A stretch of DNA of 8,937 bases from CAZZKJ01 sp964654695 (GTDB lineage Bacteria > Krumholzibacteriota > Krumholzibacteriia > WVZY01). The translations under genes were made by a program, and so were the position numbers. Of this stretch, positions 5,906 through 8,937 are shown one piece after another. How positions within the stretch are numbered: position 1 is the stretch's first letter; each line of letters opens with the position of its first letter. The stretch covers positions 1-8,937 of the forward strand of contig CAZZKJ010000067.1 of NCBI GenBank assembly GCA_964654695.1, written 5' to 3'. The notes below the pieces were generated by a model. The model was not told the DNA's origin, made no database searches, and saw only the letters and a program-made list of their open reading frames with translations.

Positions 5906-7090
5906 ATGAACGTCGAAGAAGCATTGAGACAATTGAATGCCATCGCCGGGCCTGGAACTTCGGTTATTGCAGCTCTCAGCGGGGGCGTCGACAGCGCGGT
6001 TGCGGCCTGGCTGCTGCAAAAAGCGGGAATGCGCGTGATAGGAGTCACGACAAAGAATTTCTGCTTCGGGGACGTGGATCTACCAGCTAGAAGCTGCTGT
6101 TCGATCGAATCCATCGAGGATGCTAAAAGAATATGCTCCGCTCTCGATGTAAACCACATGGTCCTGGATGCTGAAGATCTTTTTAAGCGTGAAGTCATTG
6201 ATAATTTTGTTGAAGAATACGCACACTCAAGAACCCCGAACCCGTGTGTCAGATGCAACATCGCAGTTCGTTTCCACGTACTCTCGGCCCTGGCCGGGAA
6301 GCTCGGCGCGGAATTCATCGCCACGGGGCACTATGCCGGAATCCAGCGGCGCCGGCCGGGGAAGGCCTTGATTACCAGGGGAACCGACAGGATCAAGGAT
6401 CAGTCATACTTTCTTTCCGGATTGAACGGGCCGCTGCTCGACAGGATTATCTTTCCATTGGGAGGCTTCACGAAAAAAGAAGTGAGAAAGATCGCCGGAG
6501 ATGCTCATCTCCCGGTTGCGGAGAAAGCCGAAAGCCAGGAAGTCTGCTTCATGCCGGAGGGTGATCTTAAGTCTTTTTTGTCGGAGCACATTGTTTTTGA
6601 TCCGGGGCCGATTGTAGATACGGAAGGCAGCGTGATCGGGCGGCACGAAGGGCTTCATGCCTATACCATCGGCCAGAGAAAAGGCCTGGGTGTATACGGC
6701 GCGGAACCGAGCTACGTCATACGCATAGACGGCGAAAAAAACCGTCTGATCGTAGGCGGCAGTGAGCATCTATACGGGCGGCGTCTTTTATGCGAGTTCG
6801 TATGGATAGACGGAGGCTTTGGCGATGTGGAAAAAGAAACGGTGCTGATTGGCCCGGATACATGCGCTGCGTGGGAGAGGACGGAGGAAGTGACCGCCCA
6901 GATTCGTTCCCGCCACCATGCCGGCGGTGTCGAGCGTATTGCGCTGTGGGGTTCAAAATGCGAAATAACTTTCGAGGAATCCCAAAGGGCAATCTGTCCG
7001 GGTCAGACCGTTGCCTTATACCGGGGCGCTGCCGTAGTTGGTTCCGGCACAATAATAAAAACACTTGGATCAGCGGATAATGCGAATTAA
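5906..7090 (+). CDS. mnmA: tRNA-specific 2-thiouridylase MnmA (TrmU)
   Basis: This 394-residue enzyme makes 2-thiouridine at wobble position U34 of tRNA-Lys, -Glu and -Gln in the cytoplasm, adenylating U34 with ATP before sulfur insertion. Visible signatures are the PP-loop ATP site SGGVDS (25-30), TPNPCVRCN (110-118) with the first catalytic cysteine region, ATGHYA (139-144), DQSYFLSGL (165-173), AESQEVCF (208-215) with the second catalytic Cys214, and YTIGQRKGLG (253-262) starting the beta-barrel part. Length is close to the usual 360-390. The region CCSIESIEDAKRI (64-76) is typical of MnmA forms with NPCxxC rather than the E. coli NPDxxC type, so C114, C117 and C214 are candidates for persulfide or iron-sulfur chemistry. 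ATG 5906 has only a weak GGGA upstream. It follows a terminator, so its promoter should lie in 5847-5905, but none is clear. The end overlaps the next gene by 11 bases. Confidence 0.95.
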   Translation: MNVEEALRQLNAIAGPGTSVIAALSGGVDSAVAAWLLQKAGMRVIGVTTKNFCFGDVDLPARSCCSIESIEDAKRICSALDVNHMVLDAEDLFKREVIDNFVEEYAHSRTPNPCVRCNIAVRFHVLSALAGKLGAEFIATGHYAGIQRRRPGKALITRGTDRIKDQSYFLSGLNGPLLDRIIFPLGGFTKKEVRKIAGDAHLPVAEKAESQEVCFMPEGDLKSFLSEHIVFDPGPIVDTEGSVIGRHEGLHAYTIGQRKGLGVYGAEPSYVIRIDGEKNRLIVGGSEHLYGRRLLCEFVWIDGGFGDVEKETVLIGPDTCAAWERTEEVTAQIRSRHHAGGVERIALWGSKCEITFEESQRAICPGQTVALYRGAAVVGSGTIIKTLGSADNAN

Positions 7091-8024
7091 ATTGCCGGCG
7101 CTCATACTCCAGATGCTCGCGGTTATTGCCGTGTGCCCGATTGCGGCCAGCGACTGCCGGGCGGCTCCTGAACCGAAAGGAAGCCGGAACCAAATTACTC
7201 TGCAAGATTACCCCGTTACCATAAGGTTCGAGAAAAAGAACGAAAAAGTGGCCAGGAGGGTAGCCGATCTCTGCTCATGGTGTATCCCGTCGTTGAGCGC
7301 AGAGTTGGGTTTGGATCGTATAGGAACCATGACCGTGCTGATCGTTTCGGACCAGGAAGCGTTCGAAAAGCGAAGGAGCGTCAACCTGCCTGATTGGGGC
7401 GCCGCTTTTGCCTTTATGCAGGATCAATTGATGGTTGTGGACGTAGAAAAAGCATTGTCCACCTGGAATTCCCTCGAACGAACGATTCCACACGAAATTT
7501 CACATCTGCTCTTGTACCAGAGAGCGGGAACCGTTCCCATGCCGTTATGGTTTATCGAGGGATTGGCGCTGTGGCAGGCACGCGAATGGTCGCTTACCGA
7601 CGGCTGGCGGCTGATGCTTTCGGTATGGAGCGGCGATCTTCCGCGTCTCTCTGATATTCAAAGCACGTTTCCTGCCGGCGGCGGCCGGGTGAAAACCGCC
7701 TACAGGATGTCGTACGCTGCTTTTACCTCCATTTTCAAGGAAGACAGAATGTCCGATGATCTGCCGGTTTTTATGGACATGATGATTCGCAATTCCGACT
7801 TCAACCGGGCGCTCGTGGAATATTCGGGGGAAGACGTCTTCCAGTTTTCCGCCCGGTTCGCGAAGGAGATGGAAAAAAAATACACGTCGCATGTGCTGAT
7901 TTTCCAGACGGGCCCTCTTTTTTCCATCATATCAGTACTCTTTCTGTTCGTTCTCCTCTCCGTGCGGCTTCGAAACAGGCGCAAACTTAAGATGATGGAA
8001 TCTCATGAACGCGGTTATGATTGA
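7080..8024 (+). CDS. Exported, membrane-anchored HEXXH metallopeptidase (peptidase MA-like)
   Basis: From ATG 7080 this is 314 residues; TTG 7065 would add five but gives a poorer signal peptide start. Residues 1-28 form a signal peptide (MRIK, hydrophobic core, AAS/CRA region). The catalytic centre is HEISH (138-142), giving zinc ligands H138 and H142 and general base E139. PLWFIEGLALW (155-165) follows, where E160, 17 residues after H142, is the likely third ligand. This is the gluzincin layout of the peptidase MA-like family (HE.sH...P.W..EGlA). A membrane helix at about 273-296 is followed by RLRNRRKLK, so the domain should face the periplasm with a short cytoplasmic tail. Substrate unknown. 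The start lies inside the last codons of mnmA, suggesting translational coupling; a functional link to tRNA thiolation is not evident. Cys19 and Cys26 do not make a proper lipobox. Confidence 0.82.
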   Translation: MRIKLPALILQMLAVIAVCPIAASDCRAAPEPKGSRNQITLQDYPVTIRFEKKNEKVARRVADLCSWCIPSLSAELGLDRIGTMTVLIVSDQEAFEKRRSVNLPDWGAAFAFMQDQLMVVDVEKALSTWNSLERTIPHEISHLLLYQRAGTVPMPLWFIEGLALWQAREWSLTDGWRLMLSVWSGDLPRLSDIQSTFPAGGGRVKTAYRMSYAAFTSIFKEDRMSDDLPVFMDMMIRNSDFNRALVEYSGEDVFQFSARFAKEMEKKYTSHVLIFQTGPLFSIISVLFLFVLLSVRLRNRRKLKMMESHERGYD

Positions 8025-8185
8025 TCTTCCGTCCAGCCAGGATATTATTGCGCTCTTTCCTTAAAAAGGTTATTATAACCCCCGCTGTAATCCCGGACGC
8101 AAAAACGGCGCTCCGGATCGGGTTAAAACATGAAACATGAAGTTGCCAGGCTTTTAAAATCATCATTCGATCACCGGCATCGGCA
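8025..8185 (+). other. Intergenic region with two small inverted repeats
   Basis: No convincing gene is seen. GGTTA-TTA-TAACC forms a hairpin at 8068-8080. A GC-rich imperfect stem at 8093-8116 pairs CCGGACGC with GCGCTCCGG around an A-rich loop, with one bulged base. Neither is followed by a T-run, so neither is a standard terminator. AACATGA is repeated in tandem at about 8127-8140. A tRNA promoter should lie here, but no -35/-10 pair is convincing. Confidence 0.4.
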
Positions 8186-8272
8186 GGAGGGCTAGTCCTA
8201 ACTGGTAAGGCAGCGGTCTTGAAAACCGCCGGGTTAACGCCCATGGGGGTTCGAATCCCTCGCCCTCCGCCA
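8186..8272 (+). tRNA. tRNA-Ser(UGA)
   Basis: Class II tRNA of 87 bases with encoded CCA. Acceptor GGAGGGC (8186-8192) pairs with GCCCTCC (8262-8268), then discriminator G and CCA (8270-8272). Anticodon stem GCGGT/ACCGC encloses loop CTTGAAA with anticodon TGA at 8220-8222. The long variable arm folds as GGGT-TAAC-GCCC, the hallmark of serine tRNA. T arm is GGGGG-TTCGAAT-CCCTC. It decodes UCA and, by wobble, other UCN codons. Confidence 0.96.
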
Positions 8273-8295
8273 AAAATTATGATAGAGTCCTGGGT

Positions 8296-8390
<95 letters not shown>

Positions 8391-8417
8391 ATATTCGGAC
8401 CGGGAAATAGCGGGCCT

Positions 8418-8424
8418 AAGGAGG
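8418..8424 (+). promoter_or_regulatory. Strong Shine-Dalgarno without a well-placed standard start codon
   Basis: AAGGAGG is near-perfect, but the only standard in-frame start, GTG 8424-8426, overlaps its last base. At the expected spacing of 8 bases the in-frame codon is ATC (8433). No ATG, GTG or TTG sits at that distance in any frame. Confidence 0.6.
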
Positions 8425-8810
8425 TGTCTCCGATCGAACTCGAGATAAAAAAGATTCAACTCTGGTCGCTTTTCAAGATCGCTTTCTTCATTTACGCAAG
8501 CATCGGACTGGTGATCGGACTTTTTTACGGGTTTTTCATGTTCATTATTGGTGGACTCAATTCGTCGCTTCTGTCCGATGAATTTCCCAGGTTCGGCTTG
8601 CTGACAGGAGTTCTCGGATTGTTTTTCATTCCCTTCATGGCTTTTTTGTATGGAATTTTTGGTTCCGTGTTTATAACGATAGGGGCATGGATTTATAATC
8701 TGGTCGCGGGCTTCACCGGCGGTGTGCGGGTCCAAACAAAAGAAAACCCGGTTCCCGGATCATTTCCTGCCGGGTATGAATTGCCCCAAAACGCGGATGG
8801 GCCGGAGTGA
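8424..8810 (+). CDS. Small membrane protein resembling DUF3566
   Basis: From GTG 8424 this is 128 residues. After the amphipathic start IELEIKKIQLWSLFKI there are three probable membrane helices, about 17-43, 56-78 and 80-97, with few charged residues between. The stretch AWIYNLVAGFTGGVRV (88-103) resembles the conserved end of DUF3566-type membrane proteins ('lYN..a...GGi.v'). The last 25 residues are polar and proline-rich, probably cytoplasmic. No function is known to me for this type of protein. It starts 35 bases after tRNA-Ser(GCU) and stops 71 bases before tRNA-Arg, so it may be cotranscribed with tRNAs. The start is doubtful: GTG overlaps the Shine-Dalgarno, whereas ATC 8433 has good spacing and would give an N-terminus MELEIKKI. 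No ATG exists in frame upstream before the tRNA. The reading frame itself is well supported by the membrane pattern. Confidence 0.75.
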   Translation: MSPIELEIKKIQLWSLFKIAFFIYASIGLVIGLFYGFFMFIIGGLNSSLLSDEFPRFGLLTGVLGLFFIPFMAFLYGIFGSVFITIGAWIYNLVAGFTGGVRVQTKENPVPGSFPAGYELPQNADGPE

Positions 8811-8881
8811 ATCCATCAGCTCCACTCCTGGAAATAAGCCCGGCATCCGTTATCACGAAGCGGTTTAAAAAACTCTGATAC

Positions 8882-8937
8882 GCGCCCATAGCTCAATTGG
8901 ATAGAGCGTTTGGCTACGGACCAAAAGGTTGGGGGTT
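8882..8937 (+). tRNA. tRNA-Arg(ACG), 5' part, cut by window end
   Basis: Acceptor 5' strand GCGCCCA (8882-8888), T8-A9, D arm GCTC-AATTGGATA-GAGC, and anticodon stem TTTGG/CCAAA around loop CTACGGA with anticodon ACG at 8916-8918. The variable loop AGGTT and start of the T arm are present; the 3' acceptor strand lies beyond the window. A34 would be converted to inosine by TadA in known systems, allowing it to read CGU, CGC and CGA. Confidence 0.93.

Noticed and set aside
5845..6324. Minus-strand reading frame of 159 codons opposite the mnmA start
   Set aside because: Antisense of the SGGVDS and NPCVRCN region of mnmA; no domain and no ribosome binding site.
6717..7205. Minus-strand reading frame of 162 codons opposite mnmA and the peptidase start
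   Set aside because: Arg-rich low-quality composition typical of antisense frames; the + strand holds clear family motifs throughout.
8143..8171. TTGCCA with TTCGAT, or TAAAAT alone, as the tRNA-Ser promoter
   Set aside because: TTCGAT is a poor -10, and TAAAAT (8155-8160) has no -35 element at 16-18 bases upstream.
8130..8195. Short + strand frame MKHEVARLLKSSF... of 21 codons
   Set aside because: Its stop lies inside tRNA-Ser(UGA), it has no Shine-Dalgarno and its length is within chance.
7987..8244. Minus-strand reading frame of 85 codons over the 8025-8185 gap
   Set aside because: It starts inside the antisense of tRNA-Ser(UGA), shows no recognisable domain, and has no support beyond being open.

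Overview
The window reads as a chromosomal segment of a diderm (Gram-negative type) bacterium. TonB/ExbB/ExbD genes, an outer-membrane beta-barrel, lipoprotein and Sec signal peptides, and a periplasmic-type metallopeptidase all require two membranes. The mix of a PorV/OMPP1-like barrel, a lipoprotein with DNRLRE (CBM96-like) repeats and several TPR proteins resembles poorly cultured lineages of the FCB group and its relatives. That placement is inference from gene style only; no 16S rRNA or other phylogenetic marker was available.

Region 1 (1-4512) is a co-directional run of six genes with gaps of 4 to 56 bases. It holds the 3' end of a tonB-like gene, exbB/tolQ, exbD/tolR, a tandem-DNRLRE lipoprotein, an outer-membrane barrel and a four-repeat TPR protein. 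No internal terminator was seen, so it is probably one transcription unit. It combines an inner-membrane proton-driven motor, an energy-transmitting periplasmic protein, an outer-membrane pore-like protein and two accessory envelope proteins, and is the best candidate here for an uncharacterised envelope system.

Region 2 (4543-5846) is a self-contained unit. A good sigma70-type promoter (TTGACA, 17-base spacer, TACATT) precedes one exported protein made of nine gap-free 34-residue TPRs, followed by a clear hairpin-plus-T terminator.

Region 3 (5906-8024) is mnmA (tRNA U34 2-thiolation) overlapping by 11 bases a gene for an exported HEXXH metallopeptidase with a C-terminal membrane anchor.

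Region 4 (8025-8937) starts with 161 bases without a convincing gene. It then has tRNA-Ser(UGA), tRNA-Ser(GCU), a small three-helix membrane protein resembling DUF3566 whose start codon is problematic, and the 5' part of tRNA-Arg(ACG), cut by the window end. Everything credible lies on the + strand. No mobile element, CRISPR array or phage signature was seen.
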